This document shows positions 21,983 through 34,952 of a stretch of 64,000 nucleotides of DNA, piece by piece. Positions within the stretch are counted from its first letter, which is position 1; every line of letters starts with the position of its first letter. A model generated the notes under the pieces. It ran no database searches, was not told where the DNA came from, and saw only the letters and a list, made by a program, of their open reading frames with translations. The stretch lies in the NCBI GenBank assembly GCA_948567375.1, contig OX419758.1:11165001-11229000 (forward strand), in the 5' to 3' direction. The position numbers and the translations under genes are program-made. The stretch comes from Lunularia cruciata. Its lineage: Eukaryota > Streptophyta > Marchantiopsida > Lunulariales > Lunulariaceae.

Positions 21983-24900
21983 GGTCCTCTTAGTCCTTTT
22001 CATGGCCATCAGCTTTGGCTTAGAAGGCATTCCATGTCTCTTTTTAATCAAGGGCTTTGTTGCTATTTGCTATTGCCTCTACTTCTTGAAGCCCAACATG
22101 TTGTAGGCTTCCTTCACCACAACATATTTTCTTGTACATACACCTTCCTTGTCCACCTTTGCATACTTCTTTACCATCATTGCCTGTTCATAAGGCTCCT
22201 TAAAATTTCCTATGGGAGAGCATTGATTGGGATACTTCTCCTTCTTGGTTGGAGTTAACAAATCCATCTCCAAGTATAAATGGACAACCAAAGGGGATAC
22301 CAAAGTCACTCCACCTTTTTGTTCATATTTCACACAGGCTCTCTAACCCTTGCTTAGAAAATCACTGCCCAATTGATAGGACTTTCTTGGTATAGGTACT
22401 TAAAGAAGATTGCTTGGCTATTATTGAAGTAAGTTGTTTGTTTAGATTCTAACAACTTCATTACTTATTCTTCCAAGACCTTTAATTCCAGAAACATACC
22501 AACCATTGTTGATCTTCTAATCTATGATGGCTCACCTTTTCCCAAAGCACACCTTTGTCTTTTTTTTGTAGGACTTAAACATGAGGATTGTAGAAATAGT
22601 CATTTTGTAACCAAGATGGAAGGTGGATGATAGATTTCCTTCCACCCCAAGGAAAACTACACCTTCAAGGGAAAGATGACATGTAAGGGATTTTCCATGG
22701 AAGAACTAGTGGTAGTAGATCTTGACCAAGAGTACAAAGCATGGGTCTCCAAGAAGGAAAATTGTAAGACAATAGAACCTTCATCAAAGAAACCCTTTGC
22801 CTTAGGAGGTCTTCATCATGAAGAAAGACCTTTACCCTAGGATGACATGTGGACAAAAAATCCATTAGGCCTAAAAGGTCCTTGGCTTGAAATATCACAA
22901 ATAAATGGAGCACCAATAGATCAAGAACCACAATTAATGACCGTTTGATTGTATTGACCACTCACATGTGCAAGTAGTAACTCTCACCAAAGTGGACAAT
23001 TATCAAAATTTTGTAATGGTTGGGCCATCACCTTAAATATCCACTTGGAGCTTGGAAGATTTTCACTTTTTGCAGAATTAAACTAAGCAAGATTGGTTGT
23101 GCTTCCTTTACTCTTGTCAAGAAGTTTTACTTAGACCTTCAAACTTCAAGAGAGTGTGTTTGTGTGAGGAGAGCAAGGAAGTGAGAAAGAAAGTGGGAAT
23201 GATGAGAGGATAAAAGCAAAAGGAAGTAACTACCCAAACACACCAAGGCGGCTGAGAAAGGCATCTGAATTTATCATCAAAGCCCCCAGATTAGTCAAGT
23301 GGGGAGTGTATTGTAGACAAGGACTAGTCTATAGGAAAAAGCTTACTGTGGAATTAGGAATTGAGCAATCATGCAATGTTGATTGAAGTTAGAGATTAAT
23401 AGGATCCAAGACTAGATAATTTGAGAGGAAACCTCTTTGCTTGGACCAAAGAGCATTGGTGGAGAGTGAGGGGTATAGTAATTCAACCCCAAATGGCATA
23501 ACTCTATATAATGTATGGACTTGCTCAAAATTGACCATCAAGGCCAATTTTAGGGATAAGAAGACCAAAAATAGTTGGTTTGTCTTGGTATTAAAGGATC
23601 TTGTAAGAAGGATCATGGTTGAATCAGTCATGAAGTTGTTCAAATCCAAACAAACACTTACTTGAACAACAACCAAAAAATTTTCTTTGAGTATTTATAC
23701 CAAGGAAAGCTTGTGAATTTGCAATGATGTTCTAGGCAAGGGTAAGAGAACTTGCAAGAACAATGAATGAGGAAAGAAGAGTAACTTGGGTGTCCTCCTT
23801 TGTTGTCCATTTCTACCAATGGTAGATTTATTGACCCCAAAAGAGAAGAAGTACATGAACCACTTCTTCCCTGTGTGACATTTTCACAAACCTAAGAAAT
23901 GAGCACTCATAGTACAAAAGTACTTAGAGGTAGATGTGGATTTTTCTTGCACAAGGAAGTATGTGGAGGTGAAAGAAGCCTACAACACCTTGGGCTTCAA
24001 GAAGCAAGGGTAGTAGAAAATTGCCATGGAGCCAATACTTTGGAAACAATTTGCGTTTCCTTTTAGGCCAAAGGCAAAGGCTACAAAGTGAAAAAGGAGG
24101 ATCATCATGGAGGAAGAGAAGAGGATGAAAGAAGAATTCCCAAAAGAAGGTGGTGCGGGGCCACAGCAAGATCCCACCTCAATAGCCAATGAGCAATCTT
24201 TCACAAGAATTGTTATTTCATTGGACAAGGATATGGCCAAAGATTAAGCAGGTAGAGAAGTACAATCCATCCTAGCCCAAACCTCTCGACAAACAAAGAA
24301 ACTAATGCAAGAAGAACAAACACCCCCCTAGATGCTATTATCAAAAATTTGGGTCTTGTAGCCCAAAGAAGAGTATGGTAGAGGGTTCAAGGTTGACAAA
24401 ATTCCTTCTAATCATACCTATAGGAGAAGCAAAGTTAAGGGAGGAAGGAGTCCTTTGTGCTAAAGATGTGCTTGAGGTAGAAGATGCAAGCTCTTGCCAA
24501 GATGAGGAAGGACATCAAGTCAAAGGTGGACTTTGGAGAGAAGGAATAAACAAGATAAAAGGTCATCCAAGACAAAGTTACTAACCACAATAGAACTAAT
24601 ATTTGAGCAGCAGGCATCAACTATCCTTTTTGAGATCAAGAGAGAGGAGAGTGGACCCTTGGATTTTTTTCAAAATGGTAAGAGGAGAGAGTTTGATTAG
24701 GAAAGAAACTAGATTGGTTGTGGTAGTGCCACTTACACAATTAATGGTGTACAAGGTTGGTCCAACACTAGAATTAATGGAGCAACTCCTCCCCACGTAC
24801 ATGAAGTCTTATAGGGAAATTATAGACTAAGTCACCTTTGTCAATCACCTTCATTGCATGGTGCAAGAAGTAAACATGAAGAAGATGAAGGTTATGAATG

Positions 24901-25304
24901 AACTGAAGGAAGTTTATGCCCAACATTTGGAGATGGGTAAGTGAAGGAATGACTTGGTGCAAGAGGCACCAAGCTCAAGGAAGAGGATGCGGCCCTAGAG
25001 AAGAAGATTTTGGAAGAAGAGACAATGAGGCAAAATATATCAGACTTGAAAGAGGAAGAAACACACAAACAACTTAAGTTGAAGAACAGGTGAAGGCTTA
25101 GGCAGAAGAGATCAATGTACTAAAGGAAGCAGTTGAAAAGCTAGAAGTATCCCACATAGCAGTGGAAGTTTGTCATCAAGAGGAGCTACAATTAGCTGAC
25201 ATCCAAGTAAAGAAAATCAAGAGGAGCTACAAGTTGTTGACATTCAAGTTAGGAAACTCACAAAGAGTCTTAAGCAAAAGGAGGAAAAATATGAGAAGGA
25301 TAGG

Positions 25305-26044
25305 TGTAATACTCCGAGGACAAGAGAAGAGAGAGAAACAAAAATTACACACTCAACATTCGGTGCCCCAAAGGAGCACCTTCTCTTTATTATATAGACA
25401 AAGAGGATCTCCTCCAAGGAAGCTCCACCATAGGATTAGGCACACAAATAGATGACATCTCAGCAAGCTCCACCCTTGGATTACTTACTTGGATGGATGA
25501 CATGTTGGTCTAGGTCCTATCTGGTTGGTCAAACAAGCTTTGACTGAAGGGAATCTTTTAGGGAATCTTCTTGTAGGAGTCTCAGAATCACATAAGGTAC
25601 CATTGGAAAGCTCTCGATGAGACAAACCAGGGGGAGGGAAGGCCAGCCTTTCCTATATTGAGAAAGGGGGGGGGGGGGATTTGCACATTTTTTAGGCCTA
25701 ATTCATCTATTTAGGCCTCCAAAATTGCCTTCAAAGATTTCATGCATATTTTGGTTCCTACTCTATTAGTAGAAGTCCCCTTTTGGTGATATCTCTTTCT
25801 GATCTGTCTAGTCCATCATGTGTAACATCCTTCCAGATGTTTCCAAACCAATTCTCACCTTTAAATCATATGTCTAGCTATTGGTTCTAAGGTTAAGTTT
25901 ATTTTGGTTTTTGCTCTATTAGTAGAAGTACTCTTTTGGTGATAGTTTTATCTGATCTATTTTGATCATCATATATAACATCATTCTAGATGTTACCAAA
26001 CCAAATTTCACATCTAGATCATATGGCTAGCTCTTGGTATTATA
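25305..26044 (-). repeat. Chr2 3' LTR
   Basis: Plus-strand start TGTAATACTCC, end TTGGTATTATA. It is 740 bp against 702 bp for the partner; it has a 13-base G run (25666-25678) and small extra segments. About 150 bp near the right end occurs twice (about 25751-25903 and 25910-26044). Confidence 0.9.
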
Positions 26045-26365
26045 GACCTCCCTCATGTAAGACGTAACGTCCTCGTTGTGCAATTGTTGCTCAAATGCTT
26101 GCACCAACACTGGTGCATGTGTCAAATTGGCAACGAGCTCCCAAGTTGCTTCAAAGAGGGGGTAACCTTTCCACTGTACTAGATAGTCCACCCACGGATG
26201 GCAAGTACCACACTTGCATTTTTGGAGAATACACTCCACTTCATATTCCTTGATGCCATCAATGAGTGTCGGACAAGGTCGAATGTCTTGGGTGGAATGG
26301 CCCTGGCCTGAGCGAGGAGCATATCTGCATAATAGGGAAACATGGAACATGGGATGGATCTTCAT
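26027..26365 (-). pseudogene. Chr2 integrase C-terminus with chromodomain
   Basis: The open stretch begins KIHPMFHVSLL (integrase C-terminal region). It continues with KEYEVECILQKC, DYLVQWKGYPLFEATWEL and LVQAFEQQL, a clear chromodomain. It lies directly before the 3' LTR, as in other chromoviruses. Confidence 0.88.
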
Positions 26366-26772
26366 GTGTGGTGGTAGCTCAAGATGTTAGGCCACAACGC
26401 CGATGCGACAAAGAATCAAGAAAGGCCCAATAAAACGAGGTCTTAGCTTACAAGGTCCAACTAATGTGAGGTTGGTTGTTGATAGCCACACTTGATCCCC
26501 AACATTGAACTCCGTGTGCCTACGGTGTGCATCAGCATACTACTTCTGTTGATTTTGTGCAATTTATAATCTGTGCTTGGCGCTCTCCACACCTTGTTGG
26601 ATTCTAGAAACAAACGTGTTGACTGCATCAACCTTGGTAGCCGCTGGACGGATCTTCATCAACTAGAAGGTGTGAAGGGATGCTCACCATACATGAGGAA
26701 GAACGGAGTGACTTGGGTGGATGCATTCATTGAATTGTTGGAAGCAAATTCCACCAACAGGAGTAGGGTGTC

Positions 26773-27138
26773 TCACTTCTCTTGCTCTTCTAAGATGAAG
26801 CCGCATAACATGTCTTCAATCATGCAATTAGCCTGCTCTATTTGGCCATTTGTTTGTGGGTGGTAGGTTGTGGACATGGCCAACTTGGTTTTGAAGAAAC
26901 CAAAGAGTGTTTTCCAAAACAAACTAGTGAATTGAGTGCCTCTATCAATGATAAGTACTCCAGACAAGCCATGGTGAGAGAAGACTGCATCTAAGTATAA
27001 TTGAGCTAGTTGTGGAGCGGTCACATCCTTGGTGGTAGGGCGTACATGAATCATTTTGCTGAGTTGGTCCACAAAGACCACAATGGAGTCAAATCGTGAG
27101 GTGGTCTTGGGTAATTCACACACGAGATCCATACTCAC
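26773..27138 (-). pseudogene. Chr2 integrase core
   Basis: Contains MSMDLVCELPKTTSRFDSI, FVDQLSKMIHVRPT, LIIDRGTQFTS and STTYHPQTNGQIEQAN, the catalytic-core signature. Upstream on the same strand, the zinc-binding N-terminus is split by the solo LTR at 27238-27926. Confidence 0.88.
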
Positions 27139-27237
27139 TTGTTCCCAACGTTGGGTAGGCGTGGGGAGAGGTTGAAGGAGCCATGCAGGAGCTTGATTAG
27201 AAGCTTTGTTCTATTGACAAAGTAGGCAGCTGCACAC

Positions 27238-27926
27238 TGTGAGCCGGCCTATCTCTCACTCAGGATGAACCTCTGATGGCTATTATGGTAGCCCACCATG
27301 GACTAAGAAGGCAAGGAACCCCAACTCATCATACTCCTTCAAGGCTAACACTCCAAGACTCAAGACATTGCTCACTAGAGAACTCAATGAGAGAGAGATA
27401 GTAGCAAATGAAAAGATGATGAGTAACTCGTCACCCCTTGTTTATATACTTGTGAAATAGTTACATAGCAAAGTTACTAATTACCGTAGTAACTCAAGTT
27501 ACTAGACTAGAAGTCAAGTAAAGTCAAAAAGTAGAAAGGAATATCCATTCACATGGGCATATTCCCCTAAGCATGTGGTCTTATCTTGACCCAATCACTA
27601 AGTCAAGGATTCCTTCACATGGGCTATCTTTGGACTAAAGAAGAATCCAAAATAAAAAGCTTGCGGGCCCAAGAGTTCTCAACTCTTTCCTCAAAGCCAA
27701 ACACTTAGGAATAATACCAAGTAAACACACTAAAATCCAAAATAGTGGTGCTCATCTTTTCTACTTCGTCTAAAGTAAGGTCCCTTCTATCTTAGCTATG
27801 ACTAACTATAGCTAACCATGACTAATATAGAACCATCCTTATCTCTATATAAATAATATCTCTTAAGTACTTGTAATACCAAGCTAAATATCACAATACC
27901 ACACACATGCACAAATGGGTGTTATA
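27238..27926 (-). repeat. SoloC-4: solo LTR of family C, full length
   Basis: About 689 bp. The plus strand reads TGTGAGCCGG at the left and GGGTGTTATA at the right, the reverse complement of the other family-C copies. A GCACA-type duplication is seen on both sides (27232-27236 and 27927-27931), leaving a 1-bp ambiguity at the left end. It interrupts the integrase zinc-binding region of Chr2. Confidence 0.85.
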
Positions 27927-28331
27927 GCACATAGTCCATCATGTCGTTGCTCATCTAAGGCCAATAGTAATGGTGTTGGAAGTCACTACTATCATTACTA
28001 GAGGTACATCCAATGTCTTATCTACTCCAACATGACCAACAATGGCCAAATCATGACATTCCGCTAGAATGGTGGTGCATAATTTTGGGACATTTGGGAT
28101 CCATAATCTACCATCACGAAAGGTGAGTCCTTGGGTGCTAGTGATGCCTTTGGATGATTGCGCTTCTACAATCTATGGATCAGTTTTTGTAGCATCCAGA
28201 ATTTCTAGCCAGAATTCAGGGTTAATCTTAACTTTTGCTACCAAGTTGTTTGCCATTGGCATGCGGGTTAATACATCTGCAAGTTGCTTCTTACCTTCCA
28301 CGTAGGTGATTGTCATGTTGAAGCATTGTCG

Positions 28332-29337
28332 CTACTCTGCCCACCAAATCTGGCGACGAGATAGATCCTTATGCGTCTTGAGGTAGACTAGAGGTTTGTG
28401 GTCTATCTCTACTACAAATGCCTTCTTGCCTAGATAGTGCTTCCAATGCTTGGTTGCCAAAACGATGGCCAACTCTTCTTGTTCCGTGGTGTGGTAGTTG
28501 TGCTCCACCGGTAACAACTTTTGAGAGAAATATGCAATTGGATGCAATCTTTCATGCCACTCTTGTTGTAGGACTGCTCTTATTGCTACGCTTGATGCAT
28601 CTATAGCCAACTTGATTGGATGTTTTGGGTCATACCACTTCAAGATTAGTGCATGTAACAAGGCATCTTTCAATTCTTGAAAAGCCAACTCTTGTGCGGT
28701 TCCCCATGTCCACTTCTTCTCCTTGCCAAGTAGTGCCGTTAAAGGTTGTGCAACGTTGGAGAAGTCCTTGACAAATCTACGATAGAATCCTGTCAACCTC
28801 AAGAAGCTCTTGAGTTGAGTCTGATCTTCTAGGGCACTCCATTTTTGAATGACATCTATTTTATCTATCAATACTTGAATGCCCTCTACACTTACTCTAT
28901 GCCCCAAGTAGTCTACTTCAAACTTGCCAAACTCACACTTTGAGATTTTGGCATACAATTGATTCTATCTTAGAATTGGGAAGACCTCTCATAGATGTTG
29001 TTTGTGTTCCATCGTTGTGCTTTTGTATACTAAGATATCATCCAAGAAGACAATAATAGACTTATCCAAGTATGGACGAAATATATCATTCATTAGACTC
29101 ATGAAAGTGGCAAGTGTATTGGTGAGGCCAATAGGCATCACAAGATACTCAAAGTGGCCATACTTGGTTCAAAAGGTAGTTTTGTATGCATCCTCCTCTG
29201 CAATTTGGATTTGATTGTAACCACTCCGCAAGTCCAATTTGGTGAAGTATCTTGCTCCATGGAGTTGATCAAATAGGTCATCCATGCGAGGTAAGGGGTA
29301 TTTGTTCTTCAATGTTTGTTGATTGAGACCTCGATAG
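28332..29337 (-). pseudogene. Chr2 reverse transcriptase (C-terminal half) and RNase H
   Basis: The catalytic phrase [10 protein letters not shown] is readable at about 29053-29022. The long open stretch 28958-28332 then gives FEVDYLGHRVSVEGI, RLTGFYRRFVKDF, LAIDASSVAIRAVLQQ, PIAYFSQKL and VEIDHKPLVYL, i.e. connection and RNase H domains. Broken fossil. Confidence 0.88.
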
Positions 29338-30097
29338 TCAATGCACATTTACATTGTACCATCTTTCTTCTTCACAAACAAGACAAGAGCCATATGGTGA
29401 TACACTAGGTTGGATGAACCCCTTTTGCAGCACCTCCTGAATTTGAGTCTTATACTCCTCCAACTCATGAGGTGATAGGTAATATGGGGCCTTACAACAA
29501 GTTGTCTTCCTCGAGAGTGTCTCAATTTTATGATCTACTCTCCTTTTTGGTGGTAATCCTGAGGGTAGATCATCGGGAAAGACATCTTGAAATCCATCCA
29601 CCACAACCTTCAATTTCTCAGGAATTTGTCCATTGAGTTGTGCACTTTGGACTTCTCTTATTAGACCCATGAAACATCTATCGGTCTTACAGATAGTTGC
29701 CGTCCCTATGACATATAGAGGCAAATTCTGCCTAGGTGATTTTTCTTCAACCCCAATGATTGACCATTGGTGGGTTCTCACTACTTTCTTCCTCCAATCT
29801 ACCATAGGGTTGTAATGCTCCATCCATGGCATGCCTAAGATTGCATCATAACGAGCTAATTGTATCACTTGCCACTCAATTGCTTCTTGATATTCTCCTA
29901 CAGAGTGTGACCCGTTTAGGTAATGATCCAATCCTCTCTATTTGCCCATTAGGCAACTCTACTTCTTCACTCTCATCTCTCTCTAGATCCATTCCCAATC
30001 TTATTGCAACAAAGTGAGATAAGAAATTCTCTGTTGCTCCCGGATCGATTAATACTCTCACTTGATTGCCTTCTAGGACTCCATTCACAACAATCAA
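29338..30097 (-). pseudogene. Chr2 protease and start of reverse transcriptase
   Basis: The stretch 30097-29876 contains VRVLIDPGATENFLSHF, the protease active-site segment with DPGA in place of DTGA/DSGA. The following stretch has QLARYDAILGMPWMEHYNP (protease end), then DLPSGLPPKRRVDHKI and YLSPHELEEY at the beginning of the reverse transcriptase. Broken fossil. Confidence 0.85.
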
Positions 30098-30455
30098 TTG
30101 TGAGGTTGCCTTTCAGGATCTTTGCACATTAGTCTTCTTCCTTCCCTTGCTTCTCTTCTTCCTTATTGAGCCAGTAAGGCTGCAAGGTACATTTATTGGC
30201 GATCTTTGTTTTCCAAAGTGTTTTCTACCTCCTCCTCTTCATAAACCCTCTCCATGTTGTTAAAGATTGCATGTATGAAGGCCAAGGGCCTCTAGGGAAA
30301 TGAGTGCAAAAATTGGTAGATATGTGCCCAATACGGCCACAATAGTAACAATGGCATTGTTCTCCTTGATTTTCTTCTCCTTGTGGGACTCCATCTCTTT
30401 GTTCTTCTACCCATCCATGCTCCTCTTGAAGCGGTCATGCTCCTCGATCTCAAAA

Positions 30456-31231
30456 TCAAAGGTTGCCCAATTCCATTGGTACGGGTCCACCCATCTGTGG
30501 CATTTCTGCCTGATAATGTTGAGGTGGAACTACTCCTTCACCTCCACCCAATGCTCTTGCTATTCTCTGTGCACAAGCAATGGCTTCAAATACCGTGTGA
30601 GGATTTTGCACCATGACTTCTTGGAGAATCCGCTCCTTTAACCCTTGTTTGAAATTGTCAAGAGCCTCTGCTAGACTCACGTTGGTTATTGTGACTTGTA
30701 GATCTAGAAATGCCTCTACACACTCTTGTATGTTGTTCTTTTGTCTCAATCCCCATAGTCAAGTTTGAGCCATCTGCACAGAATCCATTGATTGGAAATT
30801 CTTCAAAAATCCTTTTTGCATTGATATCCACATGACCTCCCTTCTCTCTGCCAACATGGATCATTCCCAAGCATCATACCATGTGAGGGCTTTATTGGTC
30901 AAGTACCCACATGTAAACACACTTGCAGTATGCTCCGCAATCTCTGTTGAGAACAATCGGAAATATTGATTCATTCTTGAGATCCAATTTTCCACTACTC
31001 TCATCATACGCTGCTCTTTGTAAGGCTCGATGTTGCAAGTCTTCTTCATCTGGAGTAGCAATATGGCTTCATCGTTAATAGGGTTTGTAGGCAGAGGTGC
31101 CTCTCCAAGTACTTTAGTTGCAAGTACTGGGTTTTGAGACAACTCTTCTTCTTGCATGGCTTGATTGTTCCTAAGGATCTGCACTTGAGTTTGTAATGTT
31201 TCCATGCTGATCTTAATCTCTCAAAATTCAT
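30456..31231 (-). pseudogene. Chr2 gag region
   Basis: Two open stretches contain ENWISRMNQYFRLF, TNKALTWYDAWE and, further on, FKQGLKERILQEV and VFEAIACAQRIA. This is the usual capsid-region order of plant gypsy gag. A Met/Gln-rich start (METLQTQVQILRNNQ) is plausible at 31205. Confidence 0.8.
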
Positions 31232-31849
31232 TCAACATCCTTTGCATTCCTTGCACCAGCTCTTGCAATTGCGGATCCATGGTTCCTCCAACACTCAATT
31301 GCTAATGTCTACTTTAATACAAAGTCAATATGATCACTCTGGAAGGCGCACGAACTATTGGAACTACCATTGGGACCTTAGAAGCTATCACTCATTGATA
31401 ATACTCCTCGCCAAAATTTCTAATCACTTTTGGTCTCACTACATAACAGAATTATACTTGAGTGTTGAAAGGGAGAAGATTTGGGACATTCACATCCATA
31501 TCATCACAATAGAATATAGATTGTCAAATCCCACTCTCTGTCATACATCACCATAGGTCAAATCACCAGGTTTGGTGAGTTCATCACCCTATCCATGAAT
31601 TATGCGCCAAAGTGATAAACTAGCAATACCTTCATTTTCTCACGCTAGATGTACATAACCTTGATGTGGAATAGATTCGGGAATGGAAAGCTAGGTGCGT
31701 GAAACTGTCCTTCCGGTGCATCCATCCTGTCCGCTCTCTAAAGTCCTTCCTAAGTCTAGCAATTACTTTATGTTCTCCACCTCAAATTACTCAGTTTTAG
31801 TAGTTTGTGCTTTTCAAAGAGAGGTGATCCACTCTCTTGGACTAAGACA

Positions 31850-31864
31850 CTCGCTTTGATACCA
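31850..31864 (-). other. Chr2 primer-binding site (initiator tRNA-Met type)
   Basis: The minus strand next to the LTR reads TGGTATCAAAGCGAG, the plant initiator-Met primer-binding sequence. Confidence 0.88.
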
Positions 31865-31865
31865 T

Positions 31866-32567
31866 TGTAATACTCCAAGGACAAGAGAAGAGAGAGAAAC
31901 ACCAATTACACACTCAACATTTGGTGCCCCAAAGGAGCACCTTCTCTTTATAATATAAACAAAGAGGATCTCCTCCAAGGAAGCTCCACCATAGGATTAG
32001 GCACACAGATAGGTGATATGTCATCAAGATCCACCCTTGGATGGGTGACATGTTGGTCTAGGTCCTATCTAGTTGGTCAAACAAGCTTTGACCTGTAGGA
32101 GTCTCATAATCATGTGAGTAAAGTACCATTGAAAAGCTCTCGATGAGACAAACCAGGAGGAGGGAAGGCCAGCCTTTCCTCTATGAAGGGGAGGAGGCAT
32201 TTGCACATTTTTGAGGCCTAATTCATCCATTTAGGCCTCTAAAATTGCCTTCAAAGATTTTAGGCATATTTTGCTTCCTACTCTTTTAGTAGAAGTCCCT
32301 TTTTGGTGATACCTCTTTCTGATATATTTAGTCCATCATGTGTTACATCCTTCTAGATGTTACCAAACCAATCCTTACCTTTAAATCATATGTCTAGTTA
32401 TTGGTTGTAAGGTTCTCAAGTCTATTTCGGTTTTTGCTCTATTAGTAGAAGTACTCTTTTGGTGATAGTTCTATCTGATCTATTTTGATCATCATATATA
32501 ACATCATTCTAGATGTTACCAAACCAAATTTCACATCTAGATCACATTGCTAGCTCTTGGTATTACA
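31866..32567 (-). repeat. Chr2 5' LTR
   Basis: 702 bp, minus-strand start TGTAATACCAAGAGC, end GGAGTATTACA. Flanked by the PBS on the internal side and the ATAGG duplication outside. It contains the same twofold ~150-bp repeat near its minus-strand start. Confidence 0.92.
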
Positions 32568-34952
32568 ATAGGGCAGCCATTCAAGGAGAAATTATGGCTT
32601 AGATGGAGGATAGTTCGACCTAGTTCAATATGGAGAAGATTAGAATTATGGCAAGGATGGAGATGACATAGGAACATCTTGAAGAGATTGTCTCCTTGGA
32701 GAAATTGAAGGCTTGGGACCCCATATCCCAAGTGCATGCATTGATAGTAAAGTCATATATGAACAAGTGTCTACAATAGCTATTCAAGAAGTTGATTGCT
32801 CACACCTTGAAGAAATTTGAGAAAGCCACAAAAGCACTATTGAAGGAAATTGTAGGGTACAGGGAGCAATTAGAGTTATTAATCAAGATCTATAAAGGCA
32901 AAGGTAGTTCCTCACAATAGATCTTAGGAAGAAGATAATTGCTAGCCTGAGGGAAATAGGTAGACTTCCATTAAGTGTAGAATGCACCCTCGGCTTGACA
33001 TTCTCTTTTGCCTTGAACTCTACCTTAGTCCTAATATATATCTTACCTCAAAAATAATTTTTGACCAAGGACCAGTTTTGTAGCCAATGATTGTAGGAGT
33101 GTAAATACTTCAAATGTAAATGATAAGGAGTGGTTGTGATTAGTGGCAGTTACATAGTCACTTCTTAATAAGATTAATAAGGTAAGATAAGATCAGTAGG
33201 TAGAATCAGTGATAAGTGGAGTAGGTGTAATTAAAAGGTTTCCAATATTTTTAGATGCTGATCATCTTTATCAAAGAGTTAGGAACACTACATATATGAG
33301 TTGTGACCCAAGGATGAAGTATACACTTTCACATTCAGCAAAGATGAGTGCTTGTGTGCTTATGCAAGAAAATTTCACATCATCAAGAAAGTTACACTTG
33401 AAACTTTGACTGAGCAAGTCAATGTGAGGAAGGGTTTTAGGAATGATGGAACACTAAGAGTACCACAGAATAGAAAAGCCAAGTAGACAATTGATTTTGG
33501 ATTTTTTTGGGATTGCATTATTGAGAAAAAATGACTGTAATCAATAATGACTTCAGGGAGAAAGAAACTTTGGGATGAAATAAACCCATGGGAAGGGAGT
33601 AGATGCTAGGGTAAAAGAGGCTCTTCAAGAGGAAGAGGCCTTTGGCATAAAGTGAACCACCATTACCAAGGGCTTGTTAGATAAGATATTTTTATTGAGT
33701 GGTTATTGATTTCTCTTTTTTCTAGGATGCCATTGTGTGTATATCCCTACCCTCTTCTTGGAAGTGGTTTCTACCCAAGTGGTTAAAAATGAAAGAATAG
33801 ACAACTAGTGACATTGTGACATTTAATTCTCATCTCTAGTCATTTCCAGTCTTTATCTTTGTGGGATTGATCTATTCTTCCCAATCATACTATTTGTACA
33901 TCAAGACTGGGTCATATCATCCTTGAATATCCCTTTGAACTTGACTTCAAGAGTAAGAGCAAGGTATGTCCAAGTCCTTTCTAAAGTGATGATATTTGGG
34001 GGAGAATTTTTAGGCCCAAGCGCTCTCTATCAATGTTTCTCTATCCATGCAAAGAGGTTCCTCCTCAAGGTCTCCATTCTTGGATCCCAATTGTCTCTTA
34101 TCTTGTGCAGCATTGCATGGTCACTTAACTCATAATTCCATAACGAGAACTCCAACTTCTTGTTCCGGACCAACTCATGTCTACAATGTAGCGCACACTT
34201 AACCAATCTTGGGGACTTGATCATGAAATTAGGTGCACTTTGCATCTTCCTAGGCCCCCAAGAGGTTGCTACTTCCTTTCCTATTTCTCCTCTCATTATT
34301 TCCAATCTTTCTCACATAATTGCACACTCTCTCAATTCAAATTCTCAAGTTTTAAAACTTCTTGCCAAGGGTGAGGAAATCCTAATTGGTCTCATGTTGG
34401 TTAACTCCGCAAAAGGTGTAAAGGATCCAAGCACAACGTGGGTATTTAAGGTGCCGGCCTAACCATTGCAAATGTTTGGTAGGTGTGCCTTTAGGTGAGC
34501 AATCATTTCTCACACATGTAAGTGGTTAGTACAATAAAATGGTCATCAATTGAAGTTCTTGATCATTTGTGCCATATTCACTCACTAACTATTAGGCCAT
34601 AGGGCTTCTAGGCCAAATATTTTTTCTAGCAAAATTTTTTCCCAAGGAAAAAGTCTCTTTTCAAGACAAAGATCTTGTAAGAAAAAGGGTTTCCTCATCA
34701 AAGATTTCCTTGATTGAAAGCCGTCTTCATTTAAGAGCCATATCCCATGTTCTTATTTGGATCCATTTTTGCTAGTCTTCTTAGACACATTCCTGCATCT
34801 TATCTTTCCCTATAAAGGTGTAGGTTCCCTTGGGGTGGAACAAGAATAAGCATGTCTTCTTCCCTATTGAGTAGTTCATTCTGCATTCTTTCTGAGTAAA
34901 CTAAGTAAGTTAAAAGAAAAAGATGTATTTTTCAAATATGTGAGGTGTCAAA

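Larger units (their letters stand above)
25305..32567 (-). mobile_element. Chr2: Ty3/gypsy chromovirus, complete boundaries, broken coding
   Basis: A 7263-bp element on the minus strand: 5' LTR 31866-32567, PBS, gag, protease, reverse transcriptase, RNase H, integrase, chromodomain, 3' LTR 25305-26044. Perfect 5-bp duplications ATAGG flank it (25300-25304 and 32568-32572). The LTRs differ by roughly 6 percent by eye plus several small indels. A family-C solo LTR (27238-27926) sits in its integrase. Without that insertion it is about 6.6 kb. It is distinct from Chr1 in LTR sequence. Broken in several places. Confidence 0.93.
22523..33916 (+). repeat. Solo 4.1-kb LTR inserted in the GypB LTR, itself split by Chr2
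   Basis: Left end TATGATGGCTCACC and right end CTGGGTCATA correspond to TGTGACACCTCACC and GGTTGTCACA of the copy at 36052-40207. Flanks TAATC (22518-22522) and TCATC (33917-33921) match at 4 of 5. Without Chr2 (25305-32567 plus duplication) it is about 4.1 kb. It lies in the opposite orientation to its host LTR. The plus strand carries the same coding segment, with parts at about 23216-23680, 23940-24010 and 24960-25300, and the tail after Chr2 at about 32590-32920. Several breaks. Confidence 0.7.
18000..34952 (-). repeat. GypB 5' LTR, about 4.2 kb of own sequence, heavily interrupted
   Basis: Left end TGTGACCACAC and right end GAGGTGTCAAA (minus-strand start TTTGACACCTCAC) match the ends of the intact solo copy at 36052-40207. 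Removing the insertions at 18055-18742, 21301-21982 and 22523-33916 leaves about 4.2 kb, equal to that copy. Inside, the minus strand carries the LTR-borne coding segment: the conserved N-terminal part at 34305-34030, a middle part at 22333-22079 and a charged coiled-coil-like tail around 20800-20150. A TATA-like tract (CCATATATATAG) lies near 19560. Degenerate. Confidence 0.7.
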
